Source: Thermophilibacter mediterraneus (lineage in GTDB: Bacteria; Actinomycetota; Coriobacteriia; Coriobacteriales; Atopobiaceae). Taken from it: a stretch of 64,000 nt of DNA. Positions 38,934-49,060 of the stretch are shown piece by piece. Each line of letters starts with the position of its first letter. The first letter of the stretch is position 1. The notes below the pieces were generated by a model. The model made no database searches and had not been told where the DNA came from. It worked only from the letters and a program-made list of their open reading frames with translations. The DNA is taken from NCBI RefSeq assembly GCF_900119385.1, contig NZ_FPKO01000009.1, positions 333,405-397,404 on the forward strand, read 5' to 3'. A program made the translations under genes and the position numbers.

Positions 38934-41900
38934 ATGGTTTCTCGCATCTATGTGGAGAAGAGGCCCGGATTTGACGGCGAGGCCACGTCCCTCGAGCGCG
39001 AGCTGAAGACGCTCCTTGGCATCGGCTCCCTTGACAACCTGCGGCTCATTAACCGCTACGACGTGGAGGGCATCTCGCCCGAGCTCTTCGAGCGCTGCGT
39101 GCCCACGGTCTTCTCTGAGCCCCAGACCGACGTCGCCACCACCAGGATGCCCGAGGTCGCCGAGGGGGCCGTCGTCTTTGCCGTGGAGTTTCTCCCGGGT
39201 CAGTTCGACCAGCGCGCCGACTCGGCCAGCGAGTGCATTCAACTCATCAGCCAGGGCGAGCGCCCGATCGTGCGCTCCGCGACCGTCTACGTGCTCGAGG
39301 GCGCACTGAGCCCCGATGACGTCGCCGCGATCAAGCACTACGTCATCAACCCCGTGGAGGCGCGCGAGGCATCGCTCGACGAGCGCGCGACGCTGCGCCA
39401 GGACTACCCCGAGCCCGCGGACGTCGAGGTCCTCGACGGCTTCCTGGAGCTCGGCCAGGACGAGCTCCAGGCCTTCATCGACGAGCGCGGCCTGGCCATG
39501 GACCTCGCGGACATCACCTTCTGCCAGAGCTACTTCTCCCACGAGGGCCGCGTTCCCACGATCACCGAGATCAAGATGATCGACACCTACTGGTCAGACC
39601 ACTGCCGCCACACCACCTTCGGCACGGCGCTCGGGCACATCCAGTTCGACGACCCGGTCGTCCACGAGGCCTTCGAGCGCTACCTCGAGATGCGCCACGA
39701 GCTCGGGCGCGACGACAAGCCCGTCTGCCTCATGGACATGGGCACCATCGGCGCCAAGTGGCTGAAGCACACCGGCAGGCTCAAGAACCTCGACGAATCC
39801 GAGGAGATCAACGCCTGCACCGTCAAGGCCAAGGTCGACGTCAACGGCACCGACGAGGACTGGCTGTTCCTCTTCAAGAACGAGACCCACAACCACCCCA
39901 CCGAGATCGAGCCCTTCGGCGGCGCGGCGACCTGCATCGGCGGCGCCATCCGCGACCCGCTCTCGGGCCGCAGCTACGTCTACCAGGCCATGCGCGTGAC
40001 CGGCGCCGCCGACCCCACCGTCCCGGTCTCCGAGACCATGACGGGCAAGCTCCCGCAGCGCAAGCTCGTGACCACCGCCGCCGCCGGCTACTCGAGCTAC
40101 GGCAACCAGATCGGCCTCGCCACCGGGCAGGTCAGCGAGCTCTACCACCCCGGCTACGTTGCGAAGCGCATGGAGATCGGGGCCGTCGTGGGCGCCACGC
40201 CCGCGAGCCACGTGCGTCGCGAGTGCCCCGCGCCCGGCGACAAGATCGTGCTCCTGGGTGGCCGCACCGGCCGCGACGGCATCGGCGGGGCCACCGGCTC
40301 CTCCAAGGCGCACAACGTCGAGTCCCTCGAGAAGGACGGCGCCGAGGTCCAGAAGGGCAACGCGCCCATCGAGCGCAAGCTCCAGCGCCTCTTCCGCCGC
40401 GAGGACGCGTGCCGCCTCATCAAGCGCTGCAACGACTTCGGCGCGGGCGGCGTCTCGGTCGCCATCGGCGAGCTCGCCGACGGCCTCGATATCGACCTCG
40501 ACCTCGTGCCCAAGAAGTACGAGGGCCTCGACGGCACCGAGCTCGCCATCTCCGAGAGCCAGGAGCGCATGGCCGTGGCGCTTGCCGAGAAGGACGTCGA
40601 CGAGTTCATGCGCTACGCCCACGAGGAGAACCTCGAGGCCACCGTCGTCGCGACCGTCACCGAGGAGCCCCGCCTGCGCATGAGCTGGCGCGGCAGGACC
40701 ATCGTCGACGTGAGCCGCGAGTTCCTCTCGTCCAACGGCGCCCCCAAGACCACCTCGGTGCGCGTCAAGCAGCCCCAGGAGTTCGAGCACACCTGGGCCG
40801 GCTCCACCGTGACGGAGAAGATGCGCTCGCTCGTGACCGACCTCAACGTCGCCTCCAACAAGGGCCTCTCCGAGCGCTTCGACTCCACCATCGGCGCCGC
40901 CACGGTCCTCATGCCGTTCGGCGGTCGCACGCAGCTCACGCCGAGCATGGCCATGGTCGCCAAGCTCCCCGTCGACGGGGAGACCACCACGTGCTCCGGC
41001 ATGGCGTGGGGCTTCAACCCCTACCTCATGAGCGCCAACTGCTTCACCGGCGCCTACCTCTCCGTCGTCGAGTCCGTAAGCCGCATGGTTGCGGCCGGCT
41101 TCGAGCACGAGAGCCTCTACCTCACCTTCCAGGAGTACTTCGAGCGCCTGCGCGACGTCCCCTCCCGCTGGGGCAAGCCCACCGCTGCGCTGCTCGGAGC
41201 CCTCATGGCCCAGGTCGACCTCGGTATTGCCTCCATCGGCGGCAAGGACTCCATGTCCGGCAGCTTCGAGGACCTCGACGTGCCCCCCACCCTCGTCTCC
41301 TTTGCCACGGGCCTCGGCACGGTCGGCCGCGTCACCTCCCCCGAGTTCAAGGGCGCCGGTCACCGCATCCTCGTGGTGGTGCCCGACTACGCCGACGACG
41401 GCCTCACGCCCGACCCCGAGGCGCTTCTCGCCGCTTTCTCGCTGGTCGAGGGCATCGTTGCCGACGGTCACGCGCTCGCCGTCTCGACGCCCGGCTACGG
41501 TGGCGCCGCGGAGGCCCTCTTCAAGATGTGCGTCGGCAACCGGATCGGACTCGAGGTCGCCCCCGCGTTCGGGTCGGACGCCCTGTTCTGCCCGTCCTAC
41601 GGCAGCTTCCTCGTCGAGCTCTCCGATGACGCCGAGCTGCCCGTCGCGCCCGAGGGCGTGACGGTCTCCGTTTTCGGCGCGACCACGCAGGACTACCTCC
41701 TCACCGTCGCCGGCGAGACCATGGACCTCGCCGAGCTCCAAGAGGCCTGGGAGGGCGCGCTCGAGTCCGTCTTCCCGTACCGCGCGGAGGGCGAGCGGGT
41801 CGAGGCCGTGTCCTTCGACCTCGCCGCCGCCGGCAAGAGCCGCCCGGCGCCCTCCGTCCGCGTGGCGCGCCCGCGCGTCGTGATTCCCGTCTTCCCCGGA

Positions 41901-42668
41901 ACCAACTGCGAGTACGACACCGCTCACGCCTTCGAGCGCGCCGGTGCCGTGGCCGACGTCTTCGTGGTCAACAACCTCACGCCCGAGGCCGTGGCCGAGA
42001 GCACCCGCGAGCTCGCCCGCCGCATCCGCGAGAGCCAGATCGTCATGATCCCCGGCGGCTTCTCCGGCGGCGACGAGCCCGACGGCTCCGCCAAGTTTAT
42101 CACGGCCTTCTTCCGCGCCCCCGAGGTCACCGAGGCGGTTCGCGAGCTGCTCCAGGCGCGCGACGGCCTCATGCTCGGCATCTGCAACGGCTTCCAGGCC
42201 CTCATTAAGCTGGGGCTCGTGCCCTACGGTGACATCCGCCCGATGGATGACGCCTGCCCCACGCTCACCTTCAACACCATCGGCCGTCACCAGAGCCGCC
42301 TCGTGCGCACCCGCGTCGCCTCGACCCTCTCGCCGTGGCTCTCCAAGTGCGAGGTCGGCGACGTCCACAACATCGCGATCTCTCACGGCGAGGGCCGCTT
42401 TGTGGCCTCCGACGCCCTGCTCGCGCAGCTGATCGAGAGCGGTCAGGTCGCCACGCAGTACGTGGGCGAGGACGGCGTTCCGAGCATGTCTCTCGACGTC
42501 AACCCCAACGGCTCCGTTCTTGCCATCGAGGGCATCACCTCGCCGGACGGCCGCGTCCTCGGCAAGATGGGCCACACCGAGCGCTCCGGCGCCGGGCTCT
42601 ACAAGAACGTGCCGGGCAACGCGTACCAGCCGCTCATCGAGGGCGGCGTGGCGTACTTCACGGCATAG
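38934..42668 (+). CDS. purL: Phosphoribosylformylglycinamidine synthase (single chain)
   Basis: A 1244-residue long-type PurL with the glutaminase fused at the C-terminus. Synthetase landmarks: SDHCRHTTF (about 221-229), KNETHNHPTEIEPFGGAAT (about 315-333), and the second AIR-synthase-like half. The class I glutamine amidotransferase domain (about 980-1240) has GGFSGGDEPDG, the Cys nucleophile in LGICNGFQAL (about 1083) and a C-terminal His-Glu pair (SHGEGR). It makes FGAM from FGAR, ATP and glutamine in purine synthesis. Single-chain forms are known in Proteobacteria and some Firmicutes/Coriobacteriia. No other pur gene is adjacent. A long GC hairpin follows. Confidence 0.97.
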   Translation: MVSRIYVEKRPGFDGEATSLERELKTLLGIGSLDNLRLINRYDVEGISPELFERCVPTVFSEPQTDVATTRMPEVAEGAVVFAVEFLPGQFDQRADSASECIQLISQGERPIVRSATVYVLEGALSPDDVAAIKHYVINPVEAREASLDERATLRQDYPEPADVEVLDGFLELGQDELQAFIDERGLAMDLADITFCQSYFSHEGRVPTITEIKMIDTYWSDHCRHTTFGTALGHIQFDDPVVHEAFERYLEMRHELGRDDKPVCLMDMGTIGAKWLKHTGRLKNLDESEEINACTVKAKVDVNGTDEDWLFLFKNETHNHPTEIEPFGGAATCIGGAIRDPLSGRSYVYQAMRVTGAADPTVPVSETMTGKLPQRKLVTTAAAGYSSYGNQIGLATGQVSELYHPGYVAKRMEIGAVVGATPASHVRRECPAPGDKIVLLGGRTGRDGIGGATGSSKAHNVESLEKDGAEVQKGNAPIERKLQRLFRREDACRLIKRCNDFGAGGVSVAIGELADGLDIDLDLVPKKYEGLDGTELAISESQERMAVALAEKDVDEFMRYAHEENLEATVVATVTEEPRLRMSWRGRTIVDVSREFLSSNGAPKTTSVRVKQPQEFEHTWAGSTVTEKMRSLVTDLNVASNKGLSERFDSTIGAATVLMPFGGRTQLTPSMAMVAKLPVDGETTTCSGMAWGFNPYLMSANCFTGAYLSVVESVSRMVAAGFEHESLYLTFQEYFERLRDVPSRWGKPTAALLGALMAQVDLGIASIGGKDSMSGSFEDLDVPPTLVSFATGLGTVGRVTSPEFKGAGHRILVVVPDYADDGLTPDPEALLAAFSLVEGIVADGHALAVSTPGYGGAAEALFKMCVGNRIGLEVAPAFGSDALFCPSYGSFLVELSDDAELPVAPEGVTVSVFGATTQDYLLTVAGETMDLAELQEAWEGALESVFPYRAEGERVEAVSFDLAAAGKSRPAPSVRVARPRVVIPVFPGTNCEYDTAHAFERAGAVADVFVVNNLTPEAVAESTRELARRIRESQIVMIPGGFSGGDEPDGSAKFITAFFRAPEVTEAVRELLQARDGLMLGICNGFQALIKLGLVPYGDIRPMDDACPTLTFNTIGRHQSRLVRTRVASTLSPWLSKCEVGDVHNIAISHGEGRFVASDALLAQLIESGQVATQYVGEDGVPSMSLDVNPNGSVLAIEGITSPDGRVLGKMGHTERSGAGLYKNVPGNAYQPLIEGGVAYFTA

Positions 42669-42684
42669 CCTGACGGCAGGGCTG

Positions 42685-42754
42685 GCTGCGCCCGAGCTTC
42701 TCACCGGCTCACTGGCTTCGCCAGAAGTCGCCGGTCGAGAAGCCCGGGCGCAGC
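42685..42754 (+). terminator. Nested hairpin after purL
   Basis: 24-25-nt outer arms (42685-42708 and 42730-42754; starting GCTGCGCCCG) with a 1-nt bulge and one mismatch enclose a 21-nt loop holding CTGGC/GCCAG. There is no T-tract. It lies 16 bp after the purL stop and directly before the EamA gene. Confidence 0.65.
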
Positions 42755-42793
42755 TGCGTGCAGGTCCAGAAGCTTCAACAAAGGGGTCCTCTC

Positions 42794-43807
42794 GTGAATC
42801 ATCAGCAGTCCAAGCCCTTTTTGGCTACGACGGCGGGCGTTGTTCTCGCCTGCCTGGCAGCGTGCTTTCTGTGGGGGTCGGCCTTCCCCTGCGTGAAGAT
42901 CGGCTACGAGCTCTTTGCCGTCGACGCAGCGGACGTGCCGTCCATCCTTGCCTTTGCCGGCACGCGCTTCGTGATCGCGGGCCTCATGGTGGTGGTCGGC
43001 ATGAGCGTGGCGCGGCGGCGTGCCTTCGTGCCCGAGCGGCGCGACCTGCCGGCCATTGGGGTGCTGTCGCTCTTCCAGACGGTGCTGCAGTACGTGCTCT
43101 TCTACGTGGGCCTCGCCAACTGCGCGGGTGTCACGAGCTCCATCCTCGAGGCGAGCAACTCATTTCTCTGTGTGCTGCTGGCGGCGCTCGTCTTTCGCTT
43201 CGAGCGGCTCACGCCACGCAAGCTGCTCGGCTGCGCGGTCGGCTTCGCGGGCGTGGTGCTCGTGAACGTCGCGGGAGAGTCGGGCGGCCTCAGCTTCTCG
43301 CTCGCGGGCGAGGGCATGGTGCTCGCCTCGACGCTGGCCGCGGCAACCTCGAGCAACCTCGCCAAGCGCTTCTCCGCGAGCCACGACCCGGTGCTGCTCT
43401 CCGGCTGGCAGTTCGTGGTCGGCGGGGCCATCATGCTCGCCGTGGGCCTCGCGGCGGGCGGCCACGTGGCCCCGGCCGACGCCGCAAATCCGCTTCCCGC
43501 GCTCGCGCTTCTCGGCTACCTGGGCTTCATCTCCGCGGCGGCCTACTCCTTGTGGTCGCTCGCGCTTGCCGCAAATCCCGTCTCGCGCGTAGCGGTCTTC
43601 GGCTTCATGAACCCGGTCTTTGGCGTGCTGCTCTCCGCCGTCCTTCTCGGCGAGACGAGCGTGGTGAGCCCTGCGGTCGCCGTCGCCGCCCTCGTGCTCG
43701 TGAGCGCGGGTATCGTGGTGGTAAACCGGCCGGAGAGCGGGGCCGTGCAAAAGGGACAGTCACTTTTGCACGCCCTTTTTGCACACCGCACCCCCGTGCA
43801 AAAGTGA
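42794..43807 (+). CDS. EamA/DMT family transporter
   Basis: A 337-residue inner-membrane protein with ten predicted helices in two EamA repeats; the first has FLWGSAFPCVKIGYE (about 24-38), the second begins near 165. The family exports metabolites or amino acids by drug/metabolite-transporter chemistry; the substrate is unknown. GTG 42794 has AAGGGG 6 nt upstream. The last ~20 residues are encoded by two head-to-head copies of the 27-nt palindrome, and the stop is the TGA within it, giving a VQK end. Confidence 0.87.
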   Translation: MNHQQSKPFLATTAGVVLACLAACFLWGSAFPCVKIGYELFAVDAADVPSILAFAGTRFVIAGLMVVVGMSVARRRAFVPERRDLPAIGVLSLFQTVLQYVLFYVGLANCAGVTSSILEASNSFLCVLLAALVFRFERLTPRKLLGCAVGFAGVVLVNVAGESGGLSFSLAGEGMVLASTLAAATSSNLAKRFSASHDPVLLSGWQFVVGGAIMLAVGLAAGGHVAPADAANPLPALALLGYLGFISAAAYSLWSLALAANPVSRVAVFGFMNPVFGVLLSAVLLGETSVVSPAVAVAALVLVSAGIVVVNRPESGAVQKGQSLLHALFAHRTPVQK

Positions 43808-43822
43808 CTGTCCCTTTTGCAC
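43745..43822. repeat. Two head-to-head palindrome copies over a stop codon
   Basis: Copies at 43745-43771 and 43796-43822 are exact reverse complements of each other, each itself nearly palindromic. Together they make a 78-nt inverted repeat with a 24-nt spacer. The EamA reading frame passes through the first and terminates at TGA (43805-43807) inside the second. Confidence 0.9.
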
Positions 43823-43912
43823 GTTGCGCCCCCTGCTGCCGGTCGCCGACACGCGCCTCGTCCCCGGCCGGCCTCCCCTACGATGGTGTCATCCACGACG
43901 GAGGGGGTCATC

Positions 43913-45180
43913 ATGAGACGTGCCGGCAGGCTTCTCGGACGCGCGGTCCTTCTCGCCCTGTGCGCCACCCTCGTGGGGTGCGCCCCCTCCTCGACGCTCA
44001 GCCTCACGGCGACGGAGCTCACCGCCGACCATGACTTTGTCGAGCGGGCCAGCGTCGACGCGGATGCCAACGCGCTCGCACCCTACGACTTCTCCCTCGA
44101 GCTCATGCGCCGGTGCTCGGGCGAGACGGCCGGAAGAAGCGTTCTAGTTTCGCCGCTCTCCGTCCTTTACGCGCTCGCGATGGCGGAAAGCGGCGCGACG
44201 GGGCAGACGCTTGCCCAGATGGAGCGGGCGACGGGCATGGGCGCCGACGAGCTCGTCGGCGCGCTCCAGGCATACCTTCAGATCTCGGGCTCGCAAGACA
44301 GCCCCGTGTCGCTTGCCAACTCGGTCTGGCTGCGCGACTCCGGTGACCTCAGCGTCGAGGCCAACTTCCTCGAGACGTGCGGAGGCAGGCTCGCGGCCCA
44401 GGTCTTCGCGGCACCCTTTGACGACTCCACCGTCACCGACGTCAACGCCTGGGTCGAGGACAGGACCCACGGGATGATTCCCAGCGTGCTCGGGCACCTT
44501 TCCGATCAGGCGCAGTTCCTACTAGTGAACGCGCTCGCCTTCGAGGGCGCATGGCTTAACCCCTTTAGCCGAGAGCTCGTCACACAAGAGACGTTCACCC
44601 TCGAGGACGGGACAGAGAGGGACGTGGAGATGATGCGCTCGCTCGAGGACACCTACCTCGAGGGCGAGCTCGCCACCGGCTTCTCGAAGCCCTACGAGGG
44701 AGGGACCTACCGGTTCGTGGGCCTGCTGCCCAACGAGGGCGTCACCGTGTCGGAGCTGTTGAACAACCTCGACGGGGAGACCCTGCGCGACCTGCTCGTG
44801 CCCGTTGAGAGCACCGATGTGGACGTGGGGCTGCCAAAGTTCTCCCTCAGCTATGACATCGAGCTCTCCGGCGCGCTCAGGTCGCTCGGCATGACGGACG
44901 CCTTTGACGCGAGCCGGGCCGACTTCTGCGCATGGGCACGTCTGACGCCGGGCCGCTCTTCGTCGGCGGGGTGATCCACAAGACGTTCGTTGAGGTCAGC
45001 GAGGAGGGCACGCGGGCAGCGGCGGCAACGGCCGTTGCCATGGACGGGGGCGCGGGCCCGACAGACGAGGAGGAGCCCGAGCTCCGCACGGTCATTCTCG
45101 ACCGCCCCTTCGTCTACCTCATCATCGACGCGCGCACGGGAACGCCCATCTTCACCGGCACCCTCATGTCCATCGAATAA
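43913..45180 (+). pseudogene. Serpin lipoprotein gene, frameshifted
   Basis: The first frame (43913-44974) codes a lipoprotein signal (LCATLVGC) and most of a serpin, including SVLYALAMAESGATGQTLAQ, NAWVEDRTHGMIP and NALAFEGAW. Just before the reactive loop the sequence shifts: the frame from about 44931 continues MGTSDAGPLFVGGVIHKT, hinge EEGTRAAAATAVAM, and the C-terminal serpin strand FVYLIIDARTG. The break is near 44926-44931 and looks like one lost base. Without the shift the protein ends 15 residues later and lacks the reactive loop, so it would not inhibit proteases. Either a true pseudogene or a sequencing error. Confidence 0.85.
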
Positions 45181-45183
45181 CGC

Positions 45184-45230
45184 GATCGTGCAAAAGCGTG
45201 CAAAAGGGACAGTCACTTTTGCACGATCGG
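45184..45230. repeat. Palindrome copy with extended stem
   Basis: CGATCGTGCAAAAG and CTTTTGCACGATCG arms surround an internal extra GTGCAAAAG. It lies between the serpin pseudogene end and the convergent zinc-ribbon gene, where it could end transcription from both sides. Confidence 0.85.
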
Positions 45231-45231
45231 A

Positions 45232-45426
45232 TTATTTTGGCCGACGGTGCGTGAGGTGCCACCCTCCGCAGTACGGGCACTCGTAGACGAAGATCTTCGG
45301 CGAGTCCTTGCGGCGCGAGCTCCTCTCCGCGGCCTTTGCCGCCTCCACGCGCGTCTCGTAGCGCCTCTTGCGCCCGCACGCCCTGAACTCCGCCGGGTCC
45401 TCACCCGGCCTCATCCGCACCTTCAT
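45232..45426 (-). CDS. Small zinc-ribbon-like protein
   Basis: A 64-residue basic protein. The C-terminal half has YECPYCGGWHLTH: a CxxC pair followed by two His, enough for one metal site. The N-terminus MKVRMRPGEDPAEFRACGRK contains one further Cys. Similar small proteins sit near rRNA or phage genes in other bacteria, but I recognise no function here. ATG 45426 has GGGAGG 4 nt upstream. It is flanked on both sides by palindrome copies. Confidence 0.7.
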   Translation of the reverse strand: MKVRMRPGEDPAEFRACGRKRRYETRVEAAKAAERSSRRKDSPKIFVYECPYCGGWHLTHRRPK

Positions 45427-45447
45427 CACACCTCCCCGCGCAAAAGC

Positions 45448-45474
45448 GTGCAAAAGGGACAGGCACTTTTGCAC
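45448..45474. repeat. Dispersed 27-nt palindrome copy
   Basis: GTGCAAAAGGGAC and its near complement CACTTTTGCAC with AGG centre, of the GACAGGCAC subtype. It lies 21 bp upstream of the zinc-ribbon start. A partial extra arm (GCAAAAG) precedes it. Confidence 0.85.
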
Positions 45475-45588
45475 GCCCCCGCACGCCCCTCAGGATACGC
45501 CAAGATTGAGGGAACGTTTTTCCTGGTCCATGCATGTAACGGGCAGGGAGGTGATGGCGGACGGCCAGTCAGACCAAGGACCAAAGCG

Positions 45589-45855
45589 AGCGACGAGCAC
45601 CTGCGCGCGTGGCTTCTGCACGTGGCGATAAACCGCTGCCGCAAACTCTACCGGATGCCCTGGCGCCGCCGCGTGGACGCGCTCGACGAGCGGGCGGAGC
45701 CGCCGTCGCCGGGCATGGGAACCGAGGACGTGACGCTCGCCGAGCTCCGGGCGAACCCCGTGTGGCAGGCGCTCTGCCAGCTACCGGAGAAGCTGCGCGA
45801 GGCGGCACTGCACGATATCGAGCGTCTGGCGCGCGCCGGGGTCATCCGGAACGCG
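45589..45855 (+). pseudogene. ECF-type sigma factor remnant
   Basis: The frame over 45589-45855 reads SDEHLRAWLLHVAINRCRKL, then YRMPWRRR, an acidic linker, and LPEKLREAAL. That is region 2.4 to the start of region 4 of ECF sigma factors. The usual region 2 start is missing, and after LPEKLR the region 4 helix-turn-helix is lost (HDIERLARAGVIRN). No start codon with a ribosome site in frame. Remnant, not a working gene. Confidence 0.6.
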
Positions 45856-45977
45856 CGCCATCAGAGCGCCTCCGCCCCCTCGGTCCTCTCGATAGAACGA
45901 ATGGACGCCTGTGGCCGGACAATGATTCGACAGCAAAAAGGGCGGCCCGCCCGAAGGCAGACCGCCCGTGCAAAAGC

Positions 45978-46004
45978 GTGCAAAAGTGCCTGTCCCTTTT
46001 GCAC
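45978..46004. repeat. Dispersed 27-nt palindrome copy
   Basis: GTGCAAAAGTGCC and GGGACAGGCAC-type arms (read as complement), 9 bp before the stop of the malic enzyme gene on minus; a partial arm GTGCAAAAG precedes it at 45968-45976. Confidence 0.85.
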
Positions 46005-46012
46005 CCTTGCGC

Positions 46013-47191
<1,179 letters not shown>

Positions 47192-47312
47192 GGAAACTCC
47201 CATCTCACGGGGCCGGCCATCGCCGGCCAACTTGGCGATAAGAACCACGTGCAAGTGTACTCATTTTGCCGCGCCTCGGCAGGGCGAGAGGGACCGGGGC
47301 CGGCCCTCGCCC

Positions 47313-47840
47313 CTATGCGAGCGAGATCGCCCCGAGCCAGCCCCATCGGGGCTCCGACGCCACGCCGTAGGCGGAGAGCCACAGCTCGAGTGGAACGCGC
47401 CGCACGCGGCCGCCCGCGCAGTCCATGACCACGCCGTCACCCGCGTAGAGCCCCACGTGCCCGTGGACCCACCCGTCCGCGTCAAAGGGGTGTCGCGGGA
47501 CCGCGACCACCATGCCCACGAGCAGCTCACCCATGTCGGTGAAATGGCAGTAGCCGTCATAGAGCTCGTTCGCATCGCCCGTGACGAGCCCCATCCCGAG
47601 GCTCGAGAAGGCGCGCTCGACCCACGCCGCGCACTGGCCCGCGCACGAGGGCGTCGTCGCGCAGGCGCACTCCACGAGCCGCCGCTGAGACCCCCCGGCG
47701 TCCATGAGCGCCTGAGGCTCGTGACCAGGCAACACGCCGCGCCATGCGGGGAAGCCATACGTGGTCGCAACCCCATCGGAGGCAAGCAGGCCGCGGGCGC
47801 CCAGTGCCGCCAGGAAGCTCTCGCGTGCCTCTCGCCCCAT
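47313..47840 (-). CDS. NlpC/P60- or CHAP-like cysteine hydrolase
   Basis: About 175 residues. The catalytic Cys is likely in CAGQCAAWVERAF (about 66-78). The His is in WVHGHVGLYAGDGVVMDC (about 125-142), the usual order Cys then H-x-G-x-Y-xG for NlpC/P60 or CHAP amidases. A central acidic-aromatic loop (GYCHFTDMGE) lies between. No clear signal peptide or wall-binding domain is present, so a cytoplasmic or incomplete protein is possible. Start uncertain: ATG 47840 or GTG 47876. Confidence 0.7.
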   Translation of the reverse strand: MGREARESFLAALGARGLLASDGVATTYGFPAWRGVLPGHEPQALMDAGGSQRRLVECACATTPSCAGQCAAWVERAFSSLGMGLVTGDANELYDGYCHFTDMGELLVGMVVAVPRHPFDADGWVHGHVGLYAGDGVVMDCAGGRVRRVPLELWLSAYGVASEPRWGWLGAISLA

Positions 47841-47989
47841 GCTCGCCCCCGTCCCGGACGCGCCCACGCGCCCCACGCCTCGACCACCTCAAAACTCTAT
47901 CCCACCCGGCCGGCCTCGCGCGCTGGACGTATACTGAATCCTAGGGGAAACACAGGGGGAAGCATCCACACCTCAGCGAAAGGACCTCC

Positions 47990-49045
47990 ATGAGCGAGAA
48001 GATCACACCCCAGGACACCTGCGTGCTCGTCACGGGCGGCGCCGGCTTCATCGGCAGCCACACCGTGGTCGAGCTGCTCACGCGCGGCTACCGGGTCGTC
48101 GTCGTGGACGACCTCTCCAACGCCTCCGCAAAGGTGATGGACCGCATCGCCACCATCGTGGGGGACGAGGCCGCGGGCAACCTCACCTTCCACGAGGCCG
48201 ACGTCAACGACCGCAGCGCACTCTCCAAGATCTTCGACGCGCACCGCATCGACCGCGTGATTCACTTCGCGGGCTTCAAGGCCGTGGGCGAGTCCGTGAG
48301 CAAGCCCATCGAGTACTACGCCAACAACATCGGCAACACGCTCACTCTCGTCGACGTCATGCGCGAGCACGGCTGCACCTCCATCATCTTCTCGAGCTCG
48401 GCCACCGTCTACGGAGACCCCGACTCGCTGCCGCTCACCGAGGAGAGCCCCAAGAAGCCCGCGACCAACCCCTACGGCTGGACCAAGTGGATGATCGAGC
48501 AGATTCTGACCGACCTCCACACGGCCGACCCCGCCTGGAACGTCGTGCTGCTGCGCTACTTCAACCCCATCGGCGCGCACCCCTCGGGCCTCATGGGCGA
48601 GGACCCCAAGGGCATCCCGAACAACCTCGTGCCCTACGTCGCGCAGACCGCCATCGGCAAGCGCGACGCCGTGCACGTCTTCGGCAACGACTACGACACC
48701 CCCGACGGCACCGGCGTGCGCGACTACATCCACGTCTGCGACCTCGCCTCCGGGCACGCCGCCGCGCTCGCCTGGATGAACGGGCGCACCGGGGTCGAGG
48801 TCTTCAACCTCGGCACCGGCCGTGGCACCTCGGTCCTCGAGATCATCAACGCCTTCTCCAAGGCATGCGGCCACGAGGTCCCCTACGTCATCGAGGCGCG
48901 CCGTCCCGGCGACGTCACGGCAAACTATGCCGACTGCACCAAGGCGCGCGAGCTCATGGGCTGGGAGGCCCGCTACACGATCGAGGACATGTGCCGCGAC
49001 TCCTGGAACTGGCAGTCCCACAACCCCAACGGCTACGAGGGATAG
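47990..49045 (+). CDS. galE: UDP-glucose 4-epimerase
   Basis: A 351-residue extended SDR. NAD-binding GGAGFIGSH (about 15-23), DD at the end of beta-2, catalytic Ser in SSSATVYGD (about 129-137) and YxxxK in YGWTK (about 157-161). The substrate region RYFNPIGAHPSG is conserved. It interconverts UDP-glucose and UDP-galactose for sugar use and surface polymers. AAAGGA lies 7 nt upstream of ATG 47990, and a TATACT box at 47930-47935 may be its -10. The polyprenyl synthase gene follows by 15 bp. Confidence 0.96.
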   Translation: MSEKITPQDTCVLVTGGAGFIGSHTVVELLTRGYRVVVVDDLSNASAKVMDRIATIVGDEAAGNLTFHEADVNDRSALSKIFDAHRIDRVIHFAGFKAVGESVSKPIEYYANNIGNTLTLVDVMREHGCTSIIFSSSATVYGDPDSLPLTEESPKKPATNPYGWTKWMIEQILTDLHTADPAWNVVLLRYFNPIGAHPSGLMGEDPKGIPNNLVPYVAQTAIGKRDAVHVFGNDYDTPDGTGVRDYIHVCDLASGHAAALAWMNGRTGVEVFNLGTGRGTSVLEIINAFSKACGHEVPYVIEARRPGDVTANYADCTKARELMGWEARYTIEDMCRDSWNWQSHNPNGYEG

Positions 49046-49060
49046 GCAAGCGAGAAGAAC

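Noticed and set aside
39594-42704. Long open frame opposite purL
   Set aside because: Shadow frame of high-GC codon use; the sense strand has all PurL motifs and no ribosome site serves the antisense frame.
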